DNA of 37,882 nucleotides from Actinomycetota bacterium. GTDB lineage: Bacteria; Actinomycetota; AC-67. This document shows, piece by piece, positions 25,563 through 33,962 of the stretch (position 1 is the stretch's first letter; the number at the start of each line of letters is the position of its first letter). The stretch lies in NCBI GenBank assembly GCA_005884515.1, contig VAWS01000002.1, positions 1-37,882 on the forward strand, written 5' to 3'. A program made the translations under genes and the position numbers. The notes beneath the pieces are model-generated. The model was not told where the DNA came from and did no database searches. It saw only the letters and a program-made list of their open reading frames with translations.

Positions 25563-26617
25563 ACCGGCGGGCCGCCCTTCGACAGGAACTCGGCATAGAA
25601 CAACCCGAGGCCGAGCGCCGCTGCGAGCCCGGCGATGATCCAGAAGCGGACGATGACCGTGAATTCCGGCCAGCCGCCCAGCTCGAAGTGGTGATGCAAC
25701 GGCGCCATCTTGAAGATACGCCGGCGGAAGCCCCGGAACGCGACCACCTGCATGATCACCGACGTGGTCTCGAGGACGAACAGCCCGCCCAGCACGACGA
25801 GGAGCAGCTGCGTGCTCGTCAGGATCGCCAGACCGGCGATTCCGCCGCCGAGCGCCAGCGACCCCGTGTCGCCCATGAAGATGCGCGCCGGCGCAGCGTT
25901 CCACCACAGGAATCCCGCGCACGCACCGAGACCCGCCGCCGCTACGACGGCGAGGTCGAGCGCGTCGGGGATGCCGTGGTAGCAGCCGGGCACGATCGCG
26001 CACGTCGTCGGCCCGTGACGGAACTGCCAGAACGCGATGAAGATGTACGCCGCGAACACGAGCGTGCTCGAGCCGGCCGCCAACCCGTCGAGGCCGTCGG
26101 TCAGGTTCACACCGTTCGTTGTGCCGGCCATCATCACGAACACCCAGACGACGAAGAACGGCCCGAAGTTGAGCGCGCTCTGGCGGATGAACGACAGCGT
26201 CGTCGGCGCGTTCGTGTGCGTGACGACCGCGACGGTGAACCCGACGGCCACGAGCAGCTGCCCCAGCATCTTCGCCGTCTTGTTGAGCCCGAGGCTCCGC
26301 TGCCGGCTGATCTTGATGTAGTCGTCGAGGAACCCGACGACGCCCATCGCGACCATCGTGCAGAGCACGATGCCGCCGGCCCAGCCGAAGCTGCCGCCGG
26401 CGAGGTGGGCCCCCACGTAGCCGGCGATGACGGCGATGATGATCATCACACCGCCCATCGTCGGCGTGCCGACCTTCTCGGCGTGATGCCCGATGTCGCC
26501 CCAGTCCTCGCGGAGGCGCTGCCCGAACCCCAGCCTGCGGAACGCCCGGATCAAGAACGGCGTGCCGCCGAGAGAGACCAGCAAGCTGATCATCGCGGCG
26601 AAGAGAACGGTCTTCAT
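25559..26617 (-). CDS. mraY: MraY, phospho-MurNAc-pentapeptide translocase
   Basis: A 352-residue integral membrane enzyme that makes lipid I from UDP-MurNAc-pentapeptide and undecaprenyl phosphate. About ten hydrophobic segments are present. The family motifs are GTPTMGGVMIIIAVIAGYVG, the aspartate-rich FLDDYIKISRQRSLGLNKTA, NGVNLTDGLDGLAAGSSTLV, RIFMGDTGSLALGGGIAGL, and MAPLHHHFELGGWPE with the HHH motif that helps bind the nucleotide. No gap is seen. The ATG 26617 overlaps the murF stop (ATGA). The order murF-mraY-murD is the canonical one. Confidence 0.97.
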   Translation of the reverse strand: MKTVLFAAMISLLVSLGGTPFLIRAFRRLGFGQRLREDWGDIGHHAEKVGTPTMGGVMIIIAVIAGYVGAHLAGGSFGWAGGIVLCTMVAMGVVGFLDDYIKISRQRSLGLNKTAKMLGQLLVAVGFTVAVVTHTNAPTTLSFIRQSALNFGPFFVVWVFVMMAGTTNGVNLTDGLDGLAAGSSTLVFAAYIFIAFWQFRHGPTTCAIVPGCYHGIPDALDLAVVAAAGLGACAGFLWWNAAPARIFMGDTGSLALGGGIAGLAILTSTQLLLVVLGGLFVLETTSVIMQVVAFRGFRRRIFKMAPLHHHFELGGWPEFTVIVRFWIIAGLAAALGLGLFYAEFLSKGGPPV

Positions 26618-27990
26618 GGAGTTGGAACCTCGAGCGCGTGCGCGACGCGTTCCAGCCCCGCCGCGCGCGACGCCTTCACCAAGACGACGGCGTCGGGCTC
26701 CATGCGCGCGCGCAACACCGCGATCGCGTCGTCGATCGTTGCGGCGAAGATCGCTTCTCCGCCGAACATGCCTTCCAGCCGAGCAGCCTCGTGCACGGCG
26801 CGCGCATCCTCACCGACCGTCACCAGGTGCGTGACGCCCAAGCGGACGGCCAAGCGCCCGACGCGATCGTGCGCCGCGGTGGTCTCGTCGCCGAGCTCGG
26901 CCATCGGCCCCAGCACAGCCCACGAGGGTCGTCCGCGCGCCATCGCCGCGAGCGCCTTCAGCGCCGCGGCCGTCGAGTCCGGGTTCGCGTTGTACGCATC
27001 GTTCAGGATCCGCCGCCCGCCGACGTCGTGGAGCTCCATGCGCCACGCCGACCCTTCGGCGCGCGCGAGGCCGTCGGCGGCGCCGTGCAGAGACACGCCG
27101 GCTGCGCGCGCCGCCGCCGCGGCAGCAAGCGCATTGGACACCATGTGCTCCCCCGGCATCCGCAGCGTGACCCGCGCGCGCTCGTCGCCGGCGAGCAACG
27201 TGAACGTCGCGCGCGCCTCGTCGTCCAGCGAGACGCCTTCCGCACGCACGTCGGCTGAGGCTGCTCGGCCGAAGCTGACGACGTGTCCGCGCGTGCGCGC
27301 CGCGAGCGCGTCGACGCGTGGGTCATCGGCGTTGAGCACCGCCGTGCCCTCCGGCGCGAGCGCTTCGACGAGCTCGCCCTTCGCGAGCGCCGTGTTCTCG
27401 AGCGAGCCGAACATGCCGATGTGAGCCGGGCCGATGTTCGTCACGACGGCCACGTCCGGCCGGATCATCGGCGCGAGCGACGCGATGTGGCCGATGCCCC
27501 GGCTGCCGACTTCGATGACGAGGACCTCGGTGTCTTCGTCTGCGCCGAAGATCGTGAGCGGCACGCCGATCTCGTTGTTGTACGACGCATTCGCTGCGAT
27601 CGTCCTGCGCTCGCTCGCGCACGCGGCGGCGGTGAGGTCCTTCGTGCCGGTCTTGCCCGACGAGCCGGTGATCGCGATCGTCGTCGCCCGCAAACGCCTA
27701 CGGACGAACGCAGCGAGCGAGGACATCGCGGCGAGCGGGTCGTTCACGCGCACAGCAGCAGCGAATGCTCCGGCGTCCTCGCGCACGACCGCGGCGACGG
27801 CGCCGCCACGGACCGCGTCGTTCGCGAACGCGTGGCCGTCCGCGCGCTCACCCGCGAGCGCGAAGAAGAGCGCGCCCGCCGACGTCGCGCGCGAGTCGGT
27901 GATCACCGACGTCACGGTCGCGTCGGGATCAGCGCCGTCGACGCGGCCGCCGCACACCTCCGCGATTTCCTTCACGCTGAGAGCGATCAC
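26614..27990 (-). CDS. murF: UDP-MurNAc-tripeptide--D-Ala-D-Ala ligase MurF
   Basis: A 458-residue Mur ligase adding D-Ala-D-Ala. The N-terminal substrate domain has ITDSRATSAGALFFALAGER. The P-loop is ITGSSGKTGTKDLTAAACAS, followed by NNEIGVPLT, VIEVGSRGIGHIASLAPMIR, VTNIGPAHIGMFGS, and in the C-terminal domain LNDAYNANPDSTAAALKAL, VLGPMAELGDET, and VLVKASRAAGLERV. The protein is complete and of usual length. The start GTG 27990 overlaps the murE stop (GTGA). It is unaffected by the kind of internal loss seen in murE immediately upstream. Confidence 0.96.
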   Translation of the reverse strand: MIALSVKEIAEVCGGRVDGADPDATVTSVITDSRATSAGALFFALAGERADGHAFANDAVRGGAVAAVVREDAGAFAAAVRVNDPLAAMSSLAAFVRRRLRATTIAITGSSGKTGTKDLTAAACASERRTIAANASYNNEIGVPLTIFGADEDTEVLVIEVGSRGIGHIASLAPMIRPDVAVVTNIGPAHIGMFGSLENTALAKGELVEALAPEGTAVLNADDPRVDALAARTRGHVVSFGRAASADVRAEGVSLDDEARATFTLLAGDERARVTLRMPGEHMVSNALAAAAAARAAGVSLHGAADGLARAEGSAWRMELHDVGGRRILNDAYNANPDSTAAALKALAAMARGRPSWAVLGPMAELGDETTAAHDRVGRLAVRLGVTHLVTVGEDARAVHEAARLEGMFGGEAIFAATIDDAIAVLRARMEPDAVVLVKASRAAGLERVAHALEVPTP

Positions 27991-29353
27991 CGGCGGCTCC
28001 GGCTCTGCAACGCTCCGCGCGCGACGATGCGGTCGTCGAATGGGATCGTGTGATCGGCGAACTGCTGGCCGGTCTCATGGCCCTTACCGGCGATCACGAT
28101 CACGTCGCCTCGCGCCGCGCCGTCGATCGCTGCTTCGATCGCCTCGCGCCGGTCTGCGATCCGCTCGAACGGGCGTCCCGTCTCGCGCGCGCCGGCTTCG
28201 ATCTGCTCGATGATCGCGATCGGATCTTCCGTCCGTGGGTTATCGCTTGTGATGATCGCGCGGTCGGCGAGTGTGGCCCCAACCTTCCCCATCAACGGAC
28301 GCTTGCCGCGGTCGCGGTCCCCGCCGCACCCGAACACGGCCACCAGGCGCGCGCCCGGCCGCGTGATCTCGCGCGCGGCGCGAAGCAGGCCTTCGAGCGA
28401 GTCCGGCGTGTGCGCATAGTCGACGAGCACCGTGAAGTCTTGGCCGGCCTCGATCGGCTCCATCCGGCCGGGGACACCGCGCAGCGACGCGATACCTTCG
28501 GCGACGGGACCGATCGGCAATCCCAGAGCGCGCGCAGCAGCGAGCACGCCGAGCGCATTCTCGACGTTGTACCGCGCGGGAAGGTTCACGCGGATCGGGA
28601 CCGATCGGCCGCCGACGTCTGCGATGAACGAGCTGCCGGTGCGGGCCAGCTCGAGGGAATGGCCGCGAACATCCGCTTCATGATCGATCGCGAACGTCAC
28701 GAGCGGCAGGTCCGTTCGGGCAGCGAGCGCGCGCCCTCGCTCGTCGTCGAGGTTCACGACCGCACGTTCGGACATCTCAGGGCGGAAGAGCAGCGCTTTC
28801 GCGCGAGGCCCTCCGACGACGCTTCCATCGCAGCGCCGCCGACCCCCGCGTCGCGCATCGTCGAAAGGAGCCGTTGCAGATCGATCGCTTCCGGGGTCGT
28901 CCGTGTCACCGGCAGAACGGTGTCGCCGATGTGCGTCTCGACGGTGCCGATTACGCCCGGCGTAATACCCAGCGCGCGGAACACCGCTTCGAACATGAAC
29001 GTCGTCGTCGTCTTGCCGTTCGTTCCGGTCACGCCGACGAGCGTGAGCGCGCGCGACGGGTCGCCGAAGAACAGCGACGCGAACGGGCCCATCGCGGTGC
29101 GCACCGAAGGGACGATGGCCTGAGGAACCGGAACGTCGAGCGGCCGCTCGACCACGAGCGCCACGGCTCCTGCCTCGACTGCGCGCGCGGCGAAATCGTG
29201 TCCGTCGGCGTGCTCGCCCGGAACGCAGAAGAACAGCGTGCCCGGAGTAACGGCACGAGAGTCGTACGCGACGTCGTCGATCGGCACGCTGCCGTCTCCC
29301 TGCAGGCGCGCGCCGCGAACACCATCGACCAGGGTCTGAAGGATCATGGGCAC
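27987..29353 (-). CDS. murE: MurE, UDP-MurNAc-tripeptide ligase, frame-disrupted near 28795-28806
   Basis: MurE adds the third stem residue. The first frame has YDSRAVTPGTLFFCVPGEHA, the P-loop GVTGTNGKTTTTFMFEAVF, and VGGAAMEASSEGLA. It then breaks, and the other frame resumes with AKALLFRPEMSERAVVNLDD (holding the probable carbamylated lysine), YNVENALGVLAAARAL, DYAHTPDSLEG, and TSDNPRTEDP. The DNPR motif predicts meso-diaminopimelate as substrate. About 35 residues with the conserved NLSxDHLDxHG are absent, and the 1367-nt span is not divisible by three. The start is GTG 29353 with GGAAGG nine bases upstream, or ATG 29347. The gene is essential, so an assembly loss is likelier than decay. 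It overlaps murF by GTGA. Confidence 0.93.
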
Positions 29354-29374
29354 GGCGGTCGTCCTTCCCGCCCC

Positions 29375-29400
29375 GGCCCGCCGCCGGAACCGGGCGGGCC
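29375..29400. repeat. Perfect inverted repeat between ftsI and murE
   Basis: GGCCCGCC at 29375-29382 and GGCGGGCC at 29393-29400 form an 8-bp perfect stem with a 10-base loop. It sits in the only sizeable gap of the mur/fts run (88 bases between the ftsI stop and the murE start). There is no U-run in either direction, so it is not a standard terminator; it may slow transcription or protect RNA ends. High GC content makes chance occurrence possible. Confidence 0.4.
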
Positions 29401-29441
29401 GCTCGGCCGGCATGCTGGCAGACGCGAACTGTACCACGCGC

Positions 29442-31168
29442 TCAGGGCTGCTTCGGGGTCTTCGATTTCGTCGGCAGCACCGCAGGCGTCGCCGCGGGGG
29501 ACGGCGATGCGGTCGGCGACGGCTTGGGCTTCGGCAAGGCGTGCGCGCGCATCTCGCCGATCGAGGGACCACCGGGCAGCGGTGCAGTCGGCGCGATCCC
29601 GAGATGCGCCAGTGAGTACTGCATGATCTGCTTGAAGACCGGCGCTGCCGTCGCCGCGGCGACACGCGGCGTCGGGTTGTACAGCTGCACGAGCGTGACG
29701 AGACGCGCATCGTCCGCCGGTGCCAGGCCGACGAAGGTCGTGATCAAGTTCGTCGAGTAACCACGCGCGTGCAGGTTCGGTACGCGCGCGGTTCCGGTCT
29801 TGCCGGCGACAAGGTACCCGGGGATCTGCGCGCGCGTCCCGGTTCCGTCTTCGACCACGCCGACGAGCATCCCGCGGACCTGGGCCGCGACGAAGGGGCT
29901 GACGACGCGGCGGCTCGGCGACGGCGGTGCCGGCGTCAGCGCCCCGTCGGGTTGCACCACCCCGCGGACGAGACGCGGCTGCACCTGAACACCGTCGTTC
30001 GCGATCGTCGCGTACACCATCGCCATCTGCAGCGGCGTGACGGCGATCCCTTGGCCGATCGGGATCGTCGCGAGGCTCGTCTCGTACCACTGGTCGTACG
30101 GGAGTGTGACGCCCGCCGACTCGCCCGGGAACCCGACGCCGGTCGGGCGCCCGTATCCGTACCGGTTGAGCATGTCGTAGATGCGCCGCTTCCCGACCTT
30201 GATCGCAACCTCGATCGTCCCGATGTTCGACGACTCAGCGATCGCGTCCGCGTACGTGCGGCCTCGATCGCGGCCGACGCAGTGATCACCTTGTTCACCG
30301 ATCCCGGCTCGTACGCGTCTGTGACGATGCGGTTGCGCATCTCGGCCGGCGTCGCTGTGCCGAAGTTGTTCGGGTTCAGCGCCGGCCAGTTCGCCATCGC
30401 CAGCACGTCGCCGGTCTTCGCGTCCAGCACGACGGCCGTACCGTTCTGCGCTCCAGTCGCGCGCGCACCGCGCGCGAGGGCCTGCTCGGCGTAAAACTGG
30501 ATGTCCCGGTCGATCGTCGTCTGGATCCCATTGCCGTTGACCGGATCGACGATGGAGTTGCGGCCTTGCGGGATCGCGCGGCCTTGCGGGTCGTGCTCGA
30601 TGACCTGTTTGCCCGGGGTGCCGGAAAGGACCTTGTTGTACATCGACTCGAGCCCCGAGAGCCCGACGTTGTCGACGTTCACGAAGCCGAGCACTTGCCC
30701 GGCAAGGTCGTTCGACGGGTACGTGCGCGCCGTTTCGTCCAACGCGCCGACGTACGGGATCCGTAGGGCGAGCACCCGTTCGGCGACGTCGACCGGCACC
30801 TTGCGTGCGAGGTACACGAAGCCGGCCTGCTGGCTCAGCTTCGCCGTCAGCGTCTTCACGTCGATGCCGAGGATCGGCGAGATCTTCGTCGCGGCACCGG
30901 CCGGGTCGGTGATGCGCTGGGCGTCGGCGTAGAGCGCGCGCGCATCCGAGGAGACCGCCAGGGGGACCATGTTCCGGTCGAAGATCGCTCCCCGCTGGGC
31001 GGGAAGCTCGATCGTGCTTATCCGCTGCTGCAGGCCGAGCGAGTCGAGGGGTGCCGCCCGGACGATCTGGAGCATGACGAGCCGGACCGCGACCGACGCG
31101 AAGAGAAGCGTAAAGATGAAGAGAAGAACGACGAGCCGTAGAGCGGGCCGGGTGCCGCGACGACGCAC
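29442..31168 (-). CDS. ftsI: FtsI (PBP3-type transpeptidase), frame-disrupted near 30258-30264
   Basis: The septal DD-transpeptidase. From GTG 31168 the first frame gives an N-terminal membrane helix (LVVLLFIFTLLFASVAVRLV), the dimerisation region with PAQRGAIFDRN, then YEPGSVNKVITASAAIE, holding the active-site SxxK as SVNK. The frame then breaks. The second frame continues with TYADAIAESSNIGTIEVA (the SxN motif), GRPTGVGFPGESAG, IGQGIAVTPLQMAMVYATIA, and LVAGKTGTARVPN (the KTG motif). About 30 residues are missing between the two parts, and the 1727-nt span is not divisible by three. All three catalytic motifs survive. The C-terminus adds an unusual Pro/Ser/Lys-rich tail of about 35 residues. 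Its context is between ftsL and murE. Confidence 0.93.
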
Positions 31169-31179
31169 GCGGCCCCCCT

Positions 31180-31581
31180 CTACCTCCCCTCCCGGGTTTG
31201 GGAGGGGCCGCTCCGAGTGGACGGTGGGGTGAGAACGACGACGCCGGGCGCCGGGACCATGCCCATCTGCTGCGCGCGCGTCGCGATCCTGTCAGGCGAG
31301 GCCAGCCTGGCGACCTCGAGCTCCAGCTGCTCGGTCGTGAGGCGCTTCGCCTGCACGGCGTTCTCGAGGCTCGACTGGCGGAATGCCGCTTGGCCGAGGA
31401 AGACCTGCGCCACGACGAGCGCGAACAGCGCCATGCCGGTCGCCGTCAGGGCCAGGACGATGAACAACGTTGGGGGGCGCCGGCCCGGCGCCGGGCGGCC
31501 GCGCACCACACGAAGGTGACGGGGTCGCTCCGGCGCCGGGACCGGTCGCCTGGGGCTTGTTGCCGTCCGTGGAGGCGTCAC
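31180..31581 (-). CDS. ftsL: FtsL-like cell division protein
   Basis: A 133-residue bitopic protein with the FtsL layout: a basic, proline-rich cytosolic N-terminus of about 38 residues, one membrane helix (LFIVLALTATGMALFALVVA), and an extracellular coiled coil (LENAVQAKRLTTEQLELEVA) ending in ASPDRIATRAQQMGMV, the usual short motif of FtsL and septum-formation-initiator proteins. FtsL joins FtsQ and FtsB to activate FtsW-FtsI. The start GTG 31581 overlaps the rsmH stop (GTGA). FtsL is poorly conserved in sequence, so the call relies on topology and position between rsmH and ftsI. Confidence 0.85.
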   Translation of the reverse strand: MTPPRTATSPRRPVPAPERPRHLRVVRGRPAPGRRPPTLFIVLALTATGMALFALVVAQVFLGQAAFRQSSLENAVQAKRLTTEQLELEVARLASPDRIATRAQQMGMVPAPGVVVLTPPSTRSGPSQTREGR

Positions 31582-32522
31582 GCGGCGGAGCCTCCCGGCG
31601 GACCATCGGGCTCGGGCGGCGCTGCGAGCCGTTCCGCCGCGCGCAGCCGTGCCGCCGACGCGCGCGGGTTGCGCGCGATCTCCTCTTCCGAAGGGCGCTC
31701 GGGCTTCCGGGTCAGCAACCGCAGGCGGGGCGCCTCGCCGCTCGCCTCCTCGCGCATGAACCGCTTGACCAAGCGGTCTTCGCCGGAGTGGTAGGACAGC
31801 GCGACGAGGCGCCCGCCTGGAGAAAGCTCCGCGGATGCCTGCGGGAGGGAAGCTTGGATCGCCTCGAGCTCCTTGTTGACCTCAAGGCGGAGTGCTTGAA
31901 AGGTGCGGCGCGCCGGGTGCGGCCCTACCCGACGCGCCGCTGAAGGGACCGCGGCGCGGATGACCTCGACCAAATCCCCTGTGGTCGCGATCGGCCGGCG
32001 CTTCCGCGCCGCTACGATGAACTCTGCGATGCGCGACGCCCACCGCTCTTCGCCGTACGAGCGGATGACGCGCGCGAGCTGCCGCTCGTCGTAGGTGTTC
32101 ACAACGTCGTAGGCGCTGAGCGGCGCCGTTGTATCCATCCGCATGTCGAGCGGAGCGTCGTGCTGGTAGCTAAAGCCGCGCTCCGGCCGGTCGACGTGCA
32201 TCGAGGACAGCCCGAAGTCGTAAACGACGGCGTCGCTCGGACCCCAGCCGGACTGGGTCACGATCTCCCCCAACTCCGCGAAGTTCCCGTGCACCAGCCG
32301 AACCTGGTCCCCGAACGACGCGAGCCGATCGGCGGCCAGGCGGAGGGCATCCGGGTCGCGATCGATGCCGAGCAGCCTGCCAGTGGGCCCCAGAGCCCGG
32401 AGGAGCGCCGCCGCGTGCCCACCCGCGCCGACGGTGCAGTCGATGACGGAACGCGCACCCGGCGACGGCACGGCGTACCGGACGACGGCTTCTGCGAGGA
32501 CCGGAACATGCGGCTCATCCAC
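31578..32522 (-). CDS. rsmH: RsmH (MraW), 16S rRNA cytosine-1402 N4-methyltransferase
   Basis: A 314-residue SAM-dependent methyltransferase that modifies C1402 in the 16S rRNA decoding site. The start region EPHVPVLAEAVVRY is typical. It is followed by IDCTVGAGGHAAALLRALGP (the SAM-binding loop), LLGIDRDPDALRLA, VYDFGLSSMHVDRPERGFSY, DMRMDTTAPLSAYDVVNTYD, RRTFQALRLEVNKELEAI, and RLVALSYHSGEDRLVKRFMR. I choose GTG 32522 because it fits the family N-terminus and follows a purine-rich GGGGGAGGG tract. A longer frame from 32570 would overlap the small membrane gene. The domain is complete. Confidence 0.94.
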   Translation of the reverse strand: MDEPHVPVLAEAVVRYAVPSPGARSVIDCTVGAGGHAAALLRALGPTGRLLGIDRDPDALRLAADRLASFGDQVRLVHGNFAELGEIVTQSGWGPSDAVVYDFGLSSMHVDRPERGFSYQHDAPLDMRMDTTAPLSAYDVVNTYDERQLARVIRSYGEERWASRIAEFIVAARKRRPIATTGDLVEVIRAAVPSAARRVGPHPARRTFQALRLEVNKELEAIQASLPQASAELSPGGRLVALSYHSGEDRLVKRFMREEASGEAPRLRLLTRKPERPSEEEIARNPRASAARLRAAERLAAPPEPDGPPGGSAA

Positions 32523-32532
32523 CCCTCCCCCG

Positions 32533-32697
32533 TCATCGCGTCCCGGCGAACAAGCGCACGGCGATCGCACCGAGACCGATGAACGCGCTCATGCTCGACA
32601 GCATCAGCACGATCAAGAGCAAGCTTTCGCGGAGCTCCTTCACCGGCTTGAAGCCGTCCTCGGGGACGCGGGGTTCCCCCATCGGTGCCTGCTCCAC
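32533..32697 (-). CDS. Small single-pass membrane protein between mraZ and rsmH (54 residues)
   Basis: A gene of 55 codons, below the usual length cutoffs. GTG 32697 is preceded by GGGGGAG five bases upstream. The product begins MEQAPMGEPRVPEDGFKPV, then a charged stretch KELRE, a hydrophobic helix of about 26 residues (SLLLIVLMLSSMSAFIGLGA, continuing IAVRLF), and ends AGTR. The stop at 32533 lies ten bases before the rsmH start, so it is placed as the second gene of the dcw operon. I do not recognise a family. It could be a small divisome or wall-synthesis partner by position only; no function is shown. Confidence 0.7.
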   Translation of the reverse strand: MEQAPMGEPRVPEDGFKPVKELRESLLLIVLMLSSMSAFIGLGAIAVRLFAGTR

Positions 32698-32731
32698 AAA
32701 CGCTCCCCCTACCTAGCTGGCTTCGTTGCTG

Positions 32732-33163
32732 TTAGAACGGCAGGTCAGGGTTGGACTCAGAGAGGTCGGCGTAGTTCGGCAGTCCTTCCGAGAGGCGCTG
32801 GGCCCACGCGGTTCGGGACCAGATCTCCGCGAACTCCCCTCGGCCGGTCACCGTGACCTCGCGCTCGAGGCCCGCGTATTCCCGAAGGTGCTCGGGAACG
32901 GTGATCCTGCCTTGCTTGTCCGGCTCCTCCTCGACCGCCGAGGCGTACCAGATCCGAAGGAAGTCCCTCACCTGACGGTTCGACTGACTCGACTCCCGCA
33001 ACCGAGCGGAAACGCTCTCCCACTCCTGCGGCGGGTACACCGCGAGACACTTGTCGAGACCGCGGGTGAGGACGCAGCCGTCTGCTAGAAGCCCGCGGAA
33101 CTTCGAGGGGAGGATGATTCTCCCCTTGGCATCCAGCGAGTGCTGGTACTCCCCCAGGAACAC
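32732..33163 (-). CDS. mraZ: MraZ, transcriptional repressor of the dcw cluster
   Basis: A 143-residue AbrB-like ring-forming DNA-binding protein with two tandem SpoVT/AbrB half-domains. The first has FLGEYQHSLDAKGRIILPSK and RGLLADGCVLTRGLDKCLAV, the second ASAVEEEPDKQGRITVPEHL and REYAGLEREVTVTGRGEFAE with IWSRTAW. The DAKGRI and DKQGRI motifs mark the two halves. MraZ binds short direct repeats in its own promoter and represses the cluster; three such repeats are visible upstream at 33181-33207. The start is GTG 33163. It is the first gene of the run leading to rsmH, ftsL and ftsI. Confidence 0.95.
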   Translation of the reverse strand: MFLGEYQHSLDAKGRIILPSKFRGLLADGCVLTRGLDKCLAVYPPQEWESVSARLRESSQSNRQVRDFLRIWYASAVEEEPDKQGRITVPEHLREYAGLEREVTVTGRGEFAEIWSRTAWAQRLSEGLPNYADLSESNPDLPF

Positions 33164-33180
33164 TTCGGCGCTCTACCATC

Positions 33181-33224
33181 CACCACTTGGCGCCACTCTA
33201 CTCCACTGATGAATCGAGCGTCAA
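33181..33224 (-). promoter_or_regulatory. mraZ promoter with three 10-bp-spaced MraZ-type repeats
   Basis: On the minus strand a -35 box TTGACG (33219-33224) and a -10 box TAGAGT (33195-33200) are separated by 18 bases. Overlapping the -10 and start region are three direct repeats AGTGGNG, each exactly 10 bases apart (complement CNCCACT at 33181, 33191 and 33201). MraZ of E. coli binds TGGGA-like repeats separated by five bases, the same geometry. The position over the -10 predicts autorepression. The promoter probably drives mraZ and the genes behind it. Confidence 0.75.
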
Positions 33225-33319
33225 GAGTTCCCGCACGTCGGCAATGACTAATTTAGAACAGGACTGTTAAGAACTGTTGCAGGTGGGAGTGGATAGCCCG
33301 GACGGGTGTGGCCCGCCGA

Positions 33320-33871
33320 TCAGGCGGGGGCCGGTGCGGGGTGCGGAGCCGGGTGCGCGTGGCCGCCGTTGAGGTACGGCTCCCACTTGGGATCGACGTG
33401 GCCGACGGCGACGATGATCCAGATCTTCTCCCGCGGAGCAGCCGGCTTGCTCCGCAGCCGCATCCCCGCTTCCGACGGGAGGCGATTCTCCTTGCGCGTG
33501 TTGCACGCCTTGCACGCGGCCACGACGTTCTCCCACGTGTGCGTGCCTCCGCGCGATCGCGGGATCACGTGGTCAACGTTCTCTGCGCCCGCACCGCAGT
33601 ACTGGCACTGGAACGAGTCTCGGACGAACACCGCACGCCGGGACAAGCTGGCACGAGCGCGATACGGCACCCGAACGAAGTACTTGAGCCGGATGACGGA
33701 TGGGATCGGAACGGTCATGCGCTCGGAGTGATAGGACCCGCCGTCCTGATGGACGAGCTCAGCCTTGTGCTTGAGGACGAGGACCAGCGCCCGCCGCGCG
33801 CTTACGACGCAGAGCGGCTCGAACGTTGCGTTGAGGACGAGGGCTCTTCCCAACTGACGGTCCTCCCCCAC
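33320..33871 (-). CDS. HNH endonuclease domain protein
   Basis: A 183-residue protein of the HNH family common in actinobacteria. The N-terminal part has RALVLNATFEPLCVVSARRA and LVLVLKHKAELVHQ. The HNH core is FVRDSFQCQYCGAGAENVDH, then VIPRSRGGTHTWENVVAACK and ACNTRK, with two CxxC zinc knuckles and the catalytic His-Asn pair. The C-terminus is a proline/alanine/histidine-rich tail (GGHAHPAPHPAPAPA). Such proteins cleave DNA with a metal ion, but most in this subgroup are uncharacterised. The start is GTG 33871 with no clear ribosome binding site. It lies upstream of mraZ on the same strand, with the mraZ promoter between them. Confidence 0.85.
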   Translation of the reverse strand: MGEDRQLGRALVLNATFEPLCVVSARRALVLVLKHKAELVHQDGGSYHSERMTVPIPSVIRLKYFVRVPYRARASLSRRAVFVRDSFQCQYCGAGAENVDHVIPRSRGGTHTWENVVAACKACNTRKENRLPSEAGMRLRSKPAAPREKIWIIVAVGHVDPKWEPYLNGGHAHPAPHPAPAPA

Positions 33872-33962
33872 GCTGCCGCATGGTTGGGAGAAGTATAGAG
33901 GAGGGGAACCACCAGCGCGCGCGACTCAGGGTGAACGGTAAGCGCGGAGGGACGGTGCTCGG

